From CAITNM01 sp964446295 (GTDB lineage: Bacteria > Pseudomonadota > Alphaproteobacteria > Paracaedibacterales > CAITNM01): a DNA stretch of 36,297 nucleotides. Shown here one piece after another: positions 8,256 through 16,956 of this stretch. The stretch covers positions 1 to 36,297 of the forward strand of contig CAYUNR010000010.1 in NCBI GenBank assembly GCA_964446295.1, in the 5' to 3' direction. Numbering within the stretch: the first letter of the stretch is position 1; every line of letters begins with the position of its first letter. Below the pieces are notes generated by a model, which saw only the letters and a program-made list of their open reading frames with translations, ran no database searches and was not told the DNA's origin. Position numbers and translations under genes: made by a program.

Positions 8256-10427
8256 CTAATTTCCTAATTTCGTAATTGCACCTTTGAACATGCCCATTGC
8301 GCCGCCTTCAGCTTTTATTAACGCACCGCTTTTTAATTCCATCATTACTCCTGCTTTTGCTTGAAAAGCTAATCCGGACTTCATCTGAATCATCATGCCA
8401 CCTTTGGTTTGAATCATTATGCCTGCTTTTTCTTGTATGTTCATTTCCGCCTTTTCTTGTATATTCATGCCTGCCTTGGACTGAATGTTCATGCCAGCTT
8501 TTGCTTGAATATTCATGCCAGCTTTGGACTGAATGTTCATGCCAGCTTTTGCTTGAATATTCTTCCCAGCTTTTGACTGTATATTCATCCCGGCTTTCAT
8601 CATAATGTTTTTTCCTGCTTTCATCATAATATTTTGCCCGGCTTTCATGATGATATTTTTAGGTGTTTGTATCGTAATGTCTTTGGTCGCTTTAATTAAA
8701 ATAGTTCCATTAACATCAATAACAAAATTTCCTTTTTTAAGATTCGTGGTACGGTCACCCTTATCAATAAGGGTTAAATACATAGTACCTTTTCCTTTTT
8801 GGTGAATCATTTTATCACCTTTGTGGATGGTTAACGTATCGTCACCTGTGTTCATGTCCTCATTTCTGCTATGCTCAATCACTGTATTCATATCGTATTG
8901 CCCATGCAGGAATATTTCTTCTTTACCGGGATCGTCACTAAAACGTAATTCATTATGACCAGAATCATCATCAAACGTTTTACTCTTCAAAGTCATGTAA
9001 TGGGGTTTATCTTGGGGGGAATAAGGCGGCATAAATGCTTGGTTGTATACGCATCCAGTAACTAACGGCCTATCTGGATCTCCATCAATAAACGCTACAA
9101 CCACTTCCATGCCAATGCGTGGCATGTATAAAGCCCCCCAAGCAGCTCCACTCAATGATTGACTTACTCTAATCCATAAAGAACTTGTTTCATCGTCAGG
9201 GTTGCGTAAATCCCAATGAAACTTAACTTTGATGCGCGCCATAGGATCGCCGTATACTTCGGTTCCTGCACCTGTTACAAAAGCTGTTTGTGATCCATAA
9301 ATGCGCGGTTTAAGTGTTTTACGGTAGGGGCGATAGTGAATCGTTTTTAAGAAACCTTCAAAACTGTTTGTATAAGTTAGAAGATTAGATTCTCGTCCTT
9401 CTGTTGATTGATCGTCTGCTTGAGAAATAATTTCATGGCGTACATAAGAAATGACGTATTCCTTGTTGTATTCTTTGATAGGATGCTCTTTCAGCGTAAA
9501 TGTATAGCCAGGTGCTATGCTTGGGCAGGTTGTTTTGCCATAAACACGTTTTGTAAACCATTCAATTTCTTCCATACGTTGATCAGCTAATTTATGCCCA
9601 TCACTCGATTTTTGGAATAATCCTGGATATTCGTAAATTTCTTTTCCAAACCCAGGTCCAGAGCTGCTATTTAGCAATTGTGTGTGGGGTGTTTTATAAT
9701 TGTAATCAATTGTCTTATAAGCTTTAGGGGCCACTTGAGATTTTTTACCAAAAGCAAAAACACGATCAATGAATGCGCCGTCAGCATCCACATTTAAAAA
9801 CGCTAATGAACCTTGGGCAATGTGCGTAAAACTTGAATTTTGATCAAATAAAACCATGGTGTGATTTGAATCTGTATGGGTGAAATAATATCCAATCCCT
9901 TCTTCTTCAAGTAATCTTGAAACAAAATCAAAGTGATTTTCACCATATTGCACACAGTATTCGCGCACGCTTGTGCCTCCACTGGCTTTTATCTCAAAAT
10001 CAGATACGCCATTTTCTCTTAATATAGTTTGGATTATATCGATTGCTGATTGCTCTTGAAAAATTCTGTGGTCGGATCCGTGTTTTAACATCCAAAAAGT
10101 AGAGTGCAGCTGAAAGTGGAAAAAATGCGTTAACTGTTTTTCTTCATCAATGACAGTTTTCAAATGTTCCATGTGTGTGATTACGCCATGATAAGCACGA
10201 ACTCCCTGTTTTGAAGATGAATCTTTTTGTCCATATACTTCAAAAATTACTCCGGCTTTCGTGTGAACCAAGTCATCCCCATCAAATGTAGAAGCTGTTG
10301 TTGATGCGTACACATCCACAACGTATGACTCAGATAATGTTTCCTCAGCTACAACACGTTGTGCTACAAAAGTGCCGTCTCCAAACGCAGTTTTAATTTT
10401 AACTGAAAGAATTTCACCAGCAGACAC
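8256..10427 (-). CDS. vgrG: Type VI secretion spike protein VgrG with long repeat needle
   Basis: VgrG trimers form the piercing tip of the T6SS tube. The 723-residue protein has the gp27/gp44-like base (about residues 1-370, including ENHFDFVSRLLEEEGIGYYF, a VgrG hallmark). It then has the gp5 OB-fold (about 385-470, with KVKFHWD, SQSLSGAAWG, PRIGMEVVVAFIDGDPDRP). From residue 591 a C-terminal beta-helix is built of about 16 eight-residue repeats such as NIQSKAGM. No separate effector domain follows, so this is a structural rather than 'evolved' VgrG. The start is GTG at 10427, set by a strong AAGGGGAAG ribosome site. It is the first gene of a vgrG-MORN pair, and divergent from the LOG-family gene. 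Confidence 0.97.
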   Translation of the reverse strand: MSAGEILSVKIKTAFGDGTFVAQRVVAEETLSESYVVDVYASTTASTFDGDDLVHTKAGVIFEVYGQKDSSSKQGVRAYHGVITHMEHLKTVIDEEKQLTHFFHFQLHSTFWMLKHGSDHRIFQEQSAIDIIQTILRENGVSDFEIKASGGTSVREYCVQYGENHFDFVSRLLEEEGIGYYFTHTDSNHTMVLFDQNSSFTHIAQGSLAFLNVDADGAFIDRVFAFGKKSQVAPKAYKTIDYNYKTPHTQLLNSSSGPGFGKEIYEYPGLFQKSSDGHKLADQRMEEIEWFTKRVYGKTTCPSIAPGYTFTLKEHPIKEYNKEYVISYVRHEIISQADDQSTEGRESNLLTYTNSFEGFLKTIHYRPYRKTLKPRIYGSQTAFVTGAGTEVYGDPMARIKVKFHWDLRNPDDETSSLWIRVSQSLSGAAWGALYMPRIGMEVVVAFIDGDPDRPLVTGCVYNQAFMPPYSPQDKPHYMTLKSKTFDDDSGHNELRFSDDPGKEEIFLHGQYDMNTVIEHSRNEDMNTGDDTLTIHKGDKMIHQKGKGTMYLTLIDKGDRTTNLKKGNFVIDVNGTILIKATKDITIQTPKNIIMKAGQNIMMKAGKNIMMKAGMNIQSKAGKNIQAKAGMNIQSKAGMNIQAKAGMNIQSKAGMNIQEKAEMNIQEKAGIMIQTKGGMMIQMKSGLAFQAKAGVMMELKSGALIKAEGGAMGMFKGAITKLGN
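8274..8657 (-). repeat. 24-bp tandem repeat array encoding the VgrG needle
   Basis: About 16 consecutive 24-base units inside vgrG, each coding for an octapeptide of the form (N/M)IQxKAGM. The central units (about 8440-8600) are nearly identical in DNA and alternate Ser, Ala and Glu at position 4. The outer units are diverged. The array stays in frame and has no spacers, so it is a coding repeat for a beta-helix rather than a CRISPR or mobile element. Near-identity of the central copies suggests recent expansion. Confidence 0.88.
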
Positions 10428-10551
10428 GCACTTCCCCTTGAAAAATTATAATTTTTAATGAAATGTTAAGTACTGTTTGTCATTCTGAGACAGAAGAAAA
10501 ACCTTTGTCTAGTGTCATTCATACAGATAAAGCACAACTGGTAGGTAAATC

Positions 10552-11106
10552 ATGACTAAAGGTAAATATCTTTGTGTATATTGTGGTGCTTCTGAACGAG
10601 TTGATCCCTTCTACTATCAATCAGCGGAAGAGCTTGGAAAGCTAATCGCAACAAATGGCTTTAATATGGTTTATGGGGGAGGGCGCCTTGGGTTAATGGG
10701 GCGTGTTTCTAATGCCGTTGTTGAAAATGGCGGACTTGTTATGGGCGTAACGACAGAACAGTTAGATGAACGTGAAGGAGTGCAAAGTGGGCTTCATGAA
10801 ATATATGTTGTTGACACTATGCACACTAGAAAACTTCAAATGTCTCAAAAAGCAGATGCTTTCATCATTATGCCAGGTGGGTTTGGAACTTTAGATGAAT
10901 TTTTTGAAATTCTGACCTGGAAACAACTTAACCTACACCATAAACCAATTATTATTGCGAACCTTAATAATTTTTGGGATCCTCTGGTTTCACTATTTCA
11001 CCACATTATTGATGCGGACTTTGCACGCAAAGAGCATGCGCAATTTTTGCACGTGGAAAATTCCCTTGAAAATGTTATTAAAACAGCGAAGAGGTTGCTG
11101 AAATAA
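10552..11106 (+). CDS. LOG-family nucleoside 5'-monophosphate phosphoribohydrolase (TIGR00730)
   Basis: A 184-residue Rossmann-fold protein of the LOG / 'lysine decarboxylase-like' family, which hydrolyses the N-glycosidic bond of (modified) AMP or other purine nucleotides. Seen directly: VYCGAS near the N-terminus, the GGGRLGLMG nucleotide-binding loop (residues 42-50), MHTRK (90-94), and the signature PGGFGTLDE (108-116) with its catalytic Glu. Length is typical. Whether the natural substrate is a cytokinin nucleotide or a general purine monophosphate cannot be told. It is divergent from vgrG and convergent with the 107-residue frame at 11110, with only 3 bases between stops and no visible terminator. 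Confidence 0.92.
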   Translation: MTKGKYLCVYCGASERVDPFYYQSAEELGKLIATNGFNMVYGGGRLGLMGRVSNAVVENGGLVMGVTTEQLDEREGVQSGLHEIYVVDTMHTRKLQMSQKADAFIIMPGGFGTLDEFFEILTWKQLNLHHKPIIIANLNNFWDPLVSLFHHIIDADFARKEHAQFLHVENSLENVIKTAKRLLK

Positions 11107-11109
11107 TTC

Positions 11110-11433
11110 TTAAAAGTGCTTTGAGTTTTCTGTAAGCATATGGACGGCGGATAGCACTTTGAATTTTTTATCTGACATATAGTATTGAATGGCAGATCTT
11201 CTTCTTGATAAAAGCTGTATGTTTTTGTGCCTTTTCTTGCCGTTAGCCCACATCCTGTTTGTTCTCTCTAGCATGCACATCAATTCATTAATATTAGTTG
11301 TTGTTATGATAGCTTGAACACGTTGAGCTAAAAGGCCGGCTGCTGATGGAAGATTTCTTGATGTGCTTCCCCCTACAGAAGAATCCATTGCGTCAAAATC
11401 GTCATCAATCGTAATCTTGCTCAAGAATTGCAT
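11110..11433 (-). CDS. Small unrecognised ORF; probable frameshifted 3' end of the upstream gene
   Basis: An open frame of 107 codons overlapping the last 29 bases of the 703-residue gene in another frame. Its first nine codons only re-read that gene's end. It then continues with an acidic DDDFDAMDSSVGGS stretch and a basic helix-rich C-terminus (KKRHKN, SRRRS). Dropping a single T near 11408 would join the upstream ...ILEQDYD directly to DDDFDAMDSS, making one smooth acidic segment. I therefore favour a one-base frameshift (real or a sequencing error) over an independent gene. A translationally coupled small gene starting at ATG 11433 remains possible. No domain is recognised. Confidence 0.45.
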   Translation of the reverse strand: MQFLSKITIDDDFDAMDSSVGGSTSRNLPSAAGLLAQRVQAIITTTNINELMCMLERTNRMWANGKKRHKNIQLLSRRRSAIQYYMSDKKFKVLSAVHMLTENSKHF

Positions 11434-13516
11434 TTAAAAATAGCTCTTTAGCGGTAGGTGACTGACCTTGGGCCGTTAATTGTGTCAAAATAGGCTTTAA
11501 AAACGGAAGCGCAGCAAAAAACAGATCGCGTTGCTGATTCGCAAAAGCGATATCATTTGTTATGCTATTTAACGCCCTGCCTGGTGTGTAATCGGTATTG
11601 CCATCTGCGTCAAAGATTCCTTGCGTAATTAATTGATTCTTGATTTGTAATTTTTGAGCAGGGCTAAGGGTTGTATAAACACCCTCAACGATTTGTAGGA
11701 CAACGTCCATGTCAGTAGTAGCAACAGCAGCCACATCAACCCCGAGAGCATCTGACAAGGAACCTTCCGCTTGTATCCATTCAGCTAAGCATTTTAAATA
11801 TTCATCGGCACAAGCACCATTGGTTGCATTTTCAAAAAAGCTTTTCCACTTGAGAGTAACATCTCCAGGTTTAGTTGCCTTGTACTTTTCTTCAAATCTT
11901 TTTAGATATTTTATTTCTTGCTTTAATAGCTTTCCTAAAAGTTTATATTGATAAGAGAGACTTTCAACTAAATCTTTTGGCTTTGGCCCATTTCCAGGTG
12001 CTTTTCCACGTGCCATATTATAAAGCAATTCTTCAACATGGTAGTTAGGCCTAACGGGATCGCTAACGTTAAAGACCCTAGTAAAATAAGATATTTCACC
12101 TTGATACGTTTCAGGTAGTTCATACTCTGGCCTGAACATGTGACTTATTCCTAAACCATGGTTCATGGGAAAGCCAATGGCGGTAAGATTAGCTTTAGCA
12201 CCAGGGCTAATATATGTCCCCCCAGCAGCCCCCTGGCAATGGGTTTTGTTGGCAAGTTCTTTTGTAGCTAAAGAAGAATCTGCCGCAATCTTAAAATCAA
12301 CCATAGTTCTGATGGCATGGTCTATTGCCTGATGGGCTATGGTTCCAAAGCAATACACGTCAAAAGCTTTAATGCTTTGCCTAAAAACACCTAATTCCTC
12401 ATCTAAATTGGGATCTATATGAGATGCGGCTGCTAGGCCTGGATATATGGTGAGAAGTTTTTGAATTGCAAAAACTACTGTATCAAATGTATCAGAAGCT
12501 ATTGGTGTTAGGCCTTTGGGTTTCCGCAAGGTATAGGAAGCTCCTCTTACCGTGAAGTTCCAAGAAGTTTCCGGGGTTGCATAGCGTATGACATTATTAG
12601 CAAGAGCATCGCGTATGGTTTGCTTTAGAGTGATTTCGGTAAATGCTGATGTGGGAAGCACTGGAGCAGCAGGAGCGACAGCTGCGGTAGGTGCCGCTGG
12701 CATTGCTGGAGTTATAGTTAAGGTTTTTAAGTAATCTAAGGTAATGAATGCTCTATCAGGATCGGTGCTTAGAGTTTGCGCACCTGGGGTTCTGCGGTTA
12801 AAAAAGTCTAAAAAGTCTGGAGCAAAATTTCCTTGAAAATTTGTAGAACCTAGCGAGTGATACAGGTTTTTAAAAGTATTTTCCAAGGATACTAAAAATA
12901 AACCCATGAAAAAATCTACAACTTCATTTGCAAAAGCACTTGCCCGAATACTTGTGAGAAAAGCTTGGTAATTAGCAGGATACAGCAATGAATCGACAAG
13001 AGAATAATGAGAACCAGATGCCAAGTTTGCCTGCAATACATTCACAAGTGCAGAAAAATAGATTACAAATTTGTCGTAGTCATAAGTGCTATGCCAGGAA
13101 GCAAAACGACTATTTATTCTTCTAACAAAATCATCTTTCTTGCCAGCAAAAGCAACAATACTTGCTAGCATTACCGTATGTTTAAATTTATCCCCTCTGT
13201 CATTAAACCATTGTTCAAAATTAGAACTTACAGAAAGCAAGGTTTCGAAATTATCTGACAAAAGAATATCTATTATTGTATCAGCAGCAGCTTGCAGAGA
13301 TTGGCCTTGTAAAGCATGATAGACAACACATTCTAATCTTACTTCTGGATAAGAGCGCATTAAAGTATCTACACGGGTAGAAAATGTTGCCGAAGGTGCC
13401 AACGGTGCGCCAATAGCAGCGGCTTCCATTCTTCCAGTTGTTAAAATACCCAAAAATGAAAAAATAAGCGCTCGATAGGTCATGCTGTTAACTAGCTTAT
13501 TGATAGTTAGTTTCAT
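11405..13516 (-). CDS. Large secreted protein of unknown function
   Basis: A 703-residue protein I cannot assign. The start ATG 13516 follows a CGGAGA ribosome site that overlaps the stop of the preceding 942-residue gene (13-base gap), so the two form an operon. The N-terminus is Sec-signal-like: a basic start, hydrophobic ALIFSFLGILTTG, then MEAAAIGA as a likely cleavage region around residues 31-36. Residues 45-265 look helical. An Ala/Pro-rich linker follows at about 270-290, then a larger C-terminal domain including ANLTAIGFPMNHGLG and a charged helical stretch LKRFEEKYKATKPGD. No catalytic motif is recognised. The position beside other secreted proteins suggests a host- or envelope-directed protein. 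Its real C-terminus may lie in the overlapping frame at 11110-11433. Confidence 0.7.
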   Translation of the reverse strand: MKLTINKLVNSMTYRALIFSFLGILTTGRMEAAAIGAPLAPSATFSTRVDTLMRSYPEVRLECVVYHALQGQSLQAAADTIIDILLSDNFETLLSVSSNFEQWFNDRGDKFKHTVMLASIVAFAGKKDDFVRRINSRFASWHSTYDYDKFVIYFSALVNVLQANLASGSHYSLVDSLLYPANYQAFLTSIRASAFANEVVDFFMGLFLVSLENTFKNLYHSLGSTNFQGNFAPDFLDFFNRRTPGAQTLSTDPDRAFITLDYLKTLTITPAMPAAPTAAVAPAAPVLPTSAFTEITLKQTIRDALANNVIRYATPETSWNFTVRGASYTLRKPKGLTPIASDTFDTVVFAIQKLLTIYPGLAAASHIDPNLDEELGVFRQSIKAFDVYCFGTIAHQAIDHAIRTMVDFKIAADSSLATKELANKTHCQGAAGGTYISPGAKANLTAIGFPMNHGLGISHMFRPEYELPETYQGEISYFTRVFNVSDPVRPNYHVEELLYNMARGKAPGNGPKPKDLVESLSYQYKLLGKLLKQEIKYLKRFEEKYKATKPGDVTLKWKSFFENATNGACADEYLKCLAEWIQAEGSLSDALGVDVAAVATTDMDVVLQIVEGVYTTLSPAQKLQIKNQLITQGIFDADGNTDYTPGRALNSITNDIAFANQQRDLFFAALPFLKPILTQLTAQGQSPTAKELFLNAILEQDYD

Positions 13517-13529
13517 GGTTATTCTCCGG

Positions 13530-16358
13530 CTATCTTGTGATGTTAGCGTTAATGAAATTCATAAAATTACCGATGCTTACATAATCTTTTAGTTTGTTTT
13601 TATGCTTAAGAGCTGCTGTAGCACTTGCATATTCAGGACTTGCTTTATAAGCAGATTCTCTGGTGGTAAACTCCCGATAACAAGCTTCACAAGCTAGCAA
13701 CTGTGCATTAAGCATTTCTAAATTTTTTGTTAATTGAAGATGCTTAAATACGTTTTTGCAGGTGATATCTGCAACTTCTCTTTCGAGACCACCTATTTGC
13801 TCAATCAACATTTCTTTATTATCGCTAGGTTTAGGTGCTTTTAGTCTTTGCTTCTTTTCGTGAAGTTCTTTAAATTTTTGCTGAGCTTGTTGTTGTTGAG
13901 CAGGTGTGCCTGGAGGTACCGATCTAAGCTCATTCTGAATTGCTGATATATACCCTTTTTGAAGCTGTATAAATATATTCATATAATGGCTAAGTGATGC
14001 CAAGCACCAAACTTTATGAGCATAAAAAGGATCTCCTGTAAGTAACGGAACAAAAGCATTTAGAACATATTGTCGGTATGCAGGGTCTTTGCTCAGTAGA
14101 AAGCTAAAAGCAATGCACCTGAGCATGCTAAATTCTTGCCCCCTTTCAAAATCATTTGCCACTCTGCGCAACACCTGCATGTGGGTATTCTTATTTGCAA
14201 GCACGTCAACAACCTGCTTTAAAAGCTCTGTTCCCCACTCTGCTAAACTATCATCAGTTGGAGCAGCAAGAGCGGTTATAAGTTCGACAACATTCAAGCT
14301 TTTTGCTTCGGGGGAAGTTAACCTTGACTCAGGGTCATCAAAAATTTCTTGCATTAAGCCGATCATAAAATTTTTAGCTACCGGCGTTTTTTGTTGCCTA
14401 ATTAATACTTCTAAAAATTCCTTTACAAAAATATTTTGCTTAGCAACTTCGCTAATCTGTTGAGGCTTTAACATTGCAATGAGTTTGTCTTTTAATTGGG
14501 TGCTTGTAATACTTGGGGTTGTCGCTAGTATTTCACTTGGAGATTGCATAGGTGCAATAGCAGCAGCATCTACCATTAGAGTTGGGTATTCATAAGCATC
14601 AGTTAAAATTCCACCCTCAGCAGCAGTGCCTACGGCTGAACCAACCCTAAATCCTTGCACTTGTTTTCCACCAGGCTTAACCATTCCTTGAAATTGATGA
14701 GCAAATAGGGCTTGCATGCTTGGAGTTGGGCTATCCAGCATTTTGGGAAAATCTTCAGCTAGTCGTTGTTCAAAGCAAAATTTTAAATCATCGTTGACAA
14801 CAAATTCTTGAGGGGCTTGGTTATGTATAACTAATTGTATGCTGTTATCTCCAACTCCTTTAAAAAATGCTTCCGAAGTAACGGCAATTTTGCCTTGCAT
14901 GTTTTTGCTGTATTCGCAATCACGAATCGTTGCTTGTGCATAGTGTAAGTCGCGATAATAAGTAAGCACATCTGGCCCTAAGAAGGCCTCAAGAACTTCA
15001 GCTATTTTATTGTTACCACTTTTATTGCTAAGGCGCGCCCCAGACAACCCGCCAAAATAGACAACACTATCAACAATATTTTTCTTTATAAAAAATTGAA
15101 TTAACGTGGAAAATTTGGGGTAAGCAGGTTGTTGCAATCCATGTCCATTTATTTGCCTTCTTTCAAATTTATCACAGATAATAGCAGCATAAGAGCTCAC
15201 TGGTGCGCCTGCGGGTGCGGCAGCAGGTACAGAGGCCAATACTGCAGCATCTGTTGTAAATGCGGTAAGTGTTTCAGAAACAGACTTTAATATTCCAGTA
15301 ACGTTATACTGAGTATTTTCAGTATAAAACTTTAATGCATTGACATTAGACGGGTATGCAACGTCATGATTAAAAAGTGAGAAAGAAGATGACACAAGAT
15401 GCTTAGCAACTGGCTCGACAGTATCAAATTTAGAAGTTCGATTCATATAATTAACAACGTCATCTACATTCCTGATTACGAATGGACCATTAGCAACAAC
15501 TTGTTCCCCAATATCCCTTTTGATATAAATTCTAGGGCTGAAGCTGGCTCCTTTTGCCTGCAATAACTTGGCTAAAGCGCAGTTAAACAGTTGAACCCCG
15601 ATCGACTCATTCCCTGCCGCGTGGTAAAGAACATAGTAACCGGGGTGAAGTTTTTCATTGATCAGCAGGTCTTGAAAAAATTGCATAGATTGCAGCTGAG
15701 TATATGGTCGTTTTACAGTTCCAACAATTGGAGGGGAAAACTTAACCCAAACCCAATTTTTAAATGTTGCATCATCCCATTTATATGCGCCGCTATCTTT
15801 ATCTCGTGGAGATGCAGCCGTATAGTGATACCCGAAACTTTTTTCTAGCTGGGTGGGTTGATCTTTATAGATGCTTAAAATAATGTCTATTAAAGCATTT
15901 CTGGCTGCTAAAGGGGTGGTGGTTATTAAATGTTTTATTTCATTGATTTTTGTAAATACCCGATTATCAACGCCACTAGGTTCAATTGCCCCTGTACATG
16001 CAAACAAAGAATTCAAAATTGCTTTATCTATAGGTTCAAAGTCTGTAAATTTAGTGGGATTCGCTTGATAAAACCTTGCTTTAACCAGTAACCGATTAAT
16101 TATTTTACGCCATTCATCTTTAGCATGTTCACTAAAAGTATCTTGACCATAGTGAAGTGCATGGTTAATGGTGTTATATAAATCAAGTACAAGAGATGAT
16201 GATGATTCAAGGGTTGCATTGGCCTCAGAAACTTCACCAATTTTGCCTTGCAAAGCGAGTCTTTTTATTTCATCGATCGTTCTTAAATGGGCTTGGTATG
16301 CAGGGTAAGCAGAATTCAGACAAAATAATATTAGTAAAATGCTATATTTTTTAATCAT
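13530..16358 (-). CDS. Very large secreted protein of unknown function
   Basis: A 942-residue protein, first gene of the two-gene unit with the 703-residue protein. The N-terminus MIKKYSILLILFCLNSAYPA is a clear signal peptide with likely cleavage near residue 20. Residues 25-230 are mostly helical. A motif-like HPGYYVLYHAAGNES is at 239-252, an Ala/Pro-rich linker at about 375-390, and then a mixed domain (FGGLSGARLSNKSG, GSAVGTAAEGGILTDAYEYP). The C-terminal region (about 810-900) is a Gln/Lys/Glu-rich coiled-coil. I recognise no family or active site. The N-terminal helices plus Ala/Pro linker layout resembles its downstream partner, so the two could be distant paralogues or work together. 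Export followed by an envelope or host role is inference. Confidence 0.72.
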   Translation of the reverse strand: MIKKYSILLILFCLNSAYPAYQAHLRTIDEIKRLALQGKIGEVSEANATLESSSSLVLDLYNTINHALHYGQDTFSEHAKDEWRKIINRLLVKARFYQANPTKFTDFEPIDKAILNSLFACTGAIEPSGVDNRVFTKINEIKHLITTTPLAARNALIDIILSIYKDQPTQLEKSFGYHYTAASPRDKDSGAYKWDDATFKNWVWVKFSPPIVGTVKRPYTQLQSMQFFQDLLINEKLHPGYYVLYHAAGNESIGVQLFNCALAKLLQAKGASFSPRIYIKRDIGEQVVANGPFVIRNVDDVVNYMNRTSKFDTVEPVAKHLVSSSFSLFNHDVAYPSNVNALKFYTENTQYNVTGILKSVSETLTAFTTDAAVLASVPAAAPAGAPVSSYAAIICDKFERRQINGHGLQQPAYPKFSTLIQFFIKKNIVDSVVYFGGLSGARLSNKSGNNKIAEVLEAFLGPDVLTYYRDLHYAQATIRDCEYSKNMQGKIAVTSEAFFKGVGDNSIQLVIHNQAPQEFVVNDDLKFCFEQRLAEDFPKMLDSPTPSMQALFAHQFQGMVKPGGKQVQGFRVGSAVGTAAEGGILTDAYEYPTLMVDAAAIAPMQSPSEILATTPSITSTQLKDKLIAMLKPQQISEVAKQNIFVKEFLEVLIRQQKTPVAKNFMIGLMQEIFDDPESRLTSPEAKSLNVVELITALAAPTDDSLAEWGTELLKQVVDVLANKNTHMQVLRRVANDFERGQEFSMLRCIAFSFLLSKDPAYRQYVLNAFVPLLTGDPFYAHKVWCLASLSHYMNIFIQLQKGYISAIQNELRSVPPGTPAQQQQAQQKFKELHEKKQRLKAPKPSDNKEMLIEQIGGLEREVADITCKNVFKHLQLTKNLEMLNAQLLACEACYREFTTRESAYKASPEYASATAALKHKNKLKDYVSIGNFMNFINANITR

Positions 16359-16473
16359 ACTTGTTTAAAAAAATTAATCGATATTTAATGGTAACAATAT
16401 TTGATTAATAATATATAAAAATCTCCTTACTCTAATTTTTAGTCAAACTGCAACTTTAGCAACAGGTCTATTA

Positions 16474-16881
16474 TTAACGTGTATAATTAGTTATTATTTC
16501 AAAGTTCTTTTTGGGTCCTGTAACAGCAATAATTGACTTCCAACTTTTTAGGTCATACTCTTTCATCTCAAAATTGTATATGTCTTGCTTGCAAACGTGG
16601 GTATGTATTCTTGATGCATCAGTTATACTGTGAAGCTGAACGTATCCATCTTTTGGATTGAATCCCGAAATATTTAAACACTCATTTTTCCAGTTGAACT
16701 GGTAATCACGAAAAAATGTTTGTTCATTACTATTTTTGTATGTGCCGCTTTCATGGGCTTTATAAAAGGAGGGATTTATTTTTTCCACATTCAGAAACCC
16801 AGTCAGCATGAATTCATCAGAAATAAACCTTTCAAAGTGCCACTGACCAGGAAGATTATCCCAAAAATTAGCTAAGTTCAT
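16474..16881 (-). CDS. DUF6314-family protein
   Basis: A 135-residue cytosolic protein. It starts NLANFWDNLPGQWHFERFIS and ends GPKKNFEIITNYTR, which matches the DUF6314 pattern (an initial W/F-rich 'G-x-W-x-f-x-R' segment and a terminal GPRKDYxixTxYxR). Internal HTHVCKQDIYNFEM fits the conserved H-x-C-x-x-D-x-Y block. The fold is probably a small lipocalin-like beta barrel; no biochemical role is known. It stands alone, divergent from the aromatic amino acid permease with 75 bases between starts. Confidence 0.72.
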   Translation of the reverse strand: MNLANFWDNLPGQWHFERFISDEFMLTGFLNVEKINPSFYKAHESGTYKNSNEQTFFRDYQFNWKNECLNISGFNPKDGYVQLHSITDASRIHTHVCKQDIYNFEMKEYDLKSWKSIIAVTGPKKNFEIITNYTR

Positions 16882-16956
16882 AGGTAGTATAATTTTGACT
16901 AGATTTTAAAAGTAAAAACATCCTACCATAGAGGAAAACATTTAGATAAGTTTCTC

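Noticed and set aside
8297..8605. Open frame on the plus strand rich in Leu, Cys and Ser repeats
   Set aside because: It is the antisense reading of the VgrG repeat array and has no ribosome site or independent coding pattern.
8274..8657. Regular 24-base repeats resembling a CRISPR array
   Set aside because: Units are contiguous without spacers, stay in the vgrG frame and encode beta-helix octapeptides.
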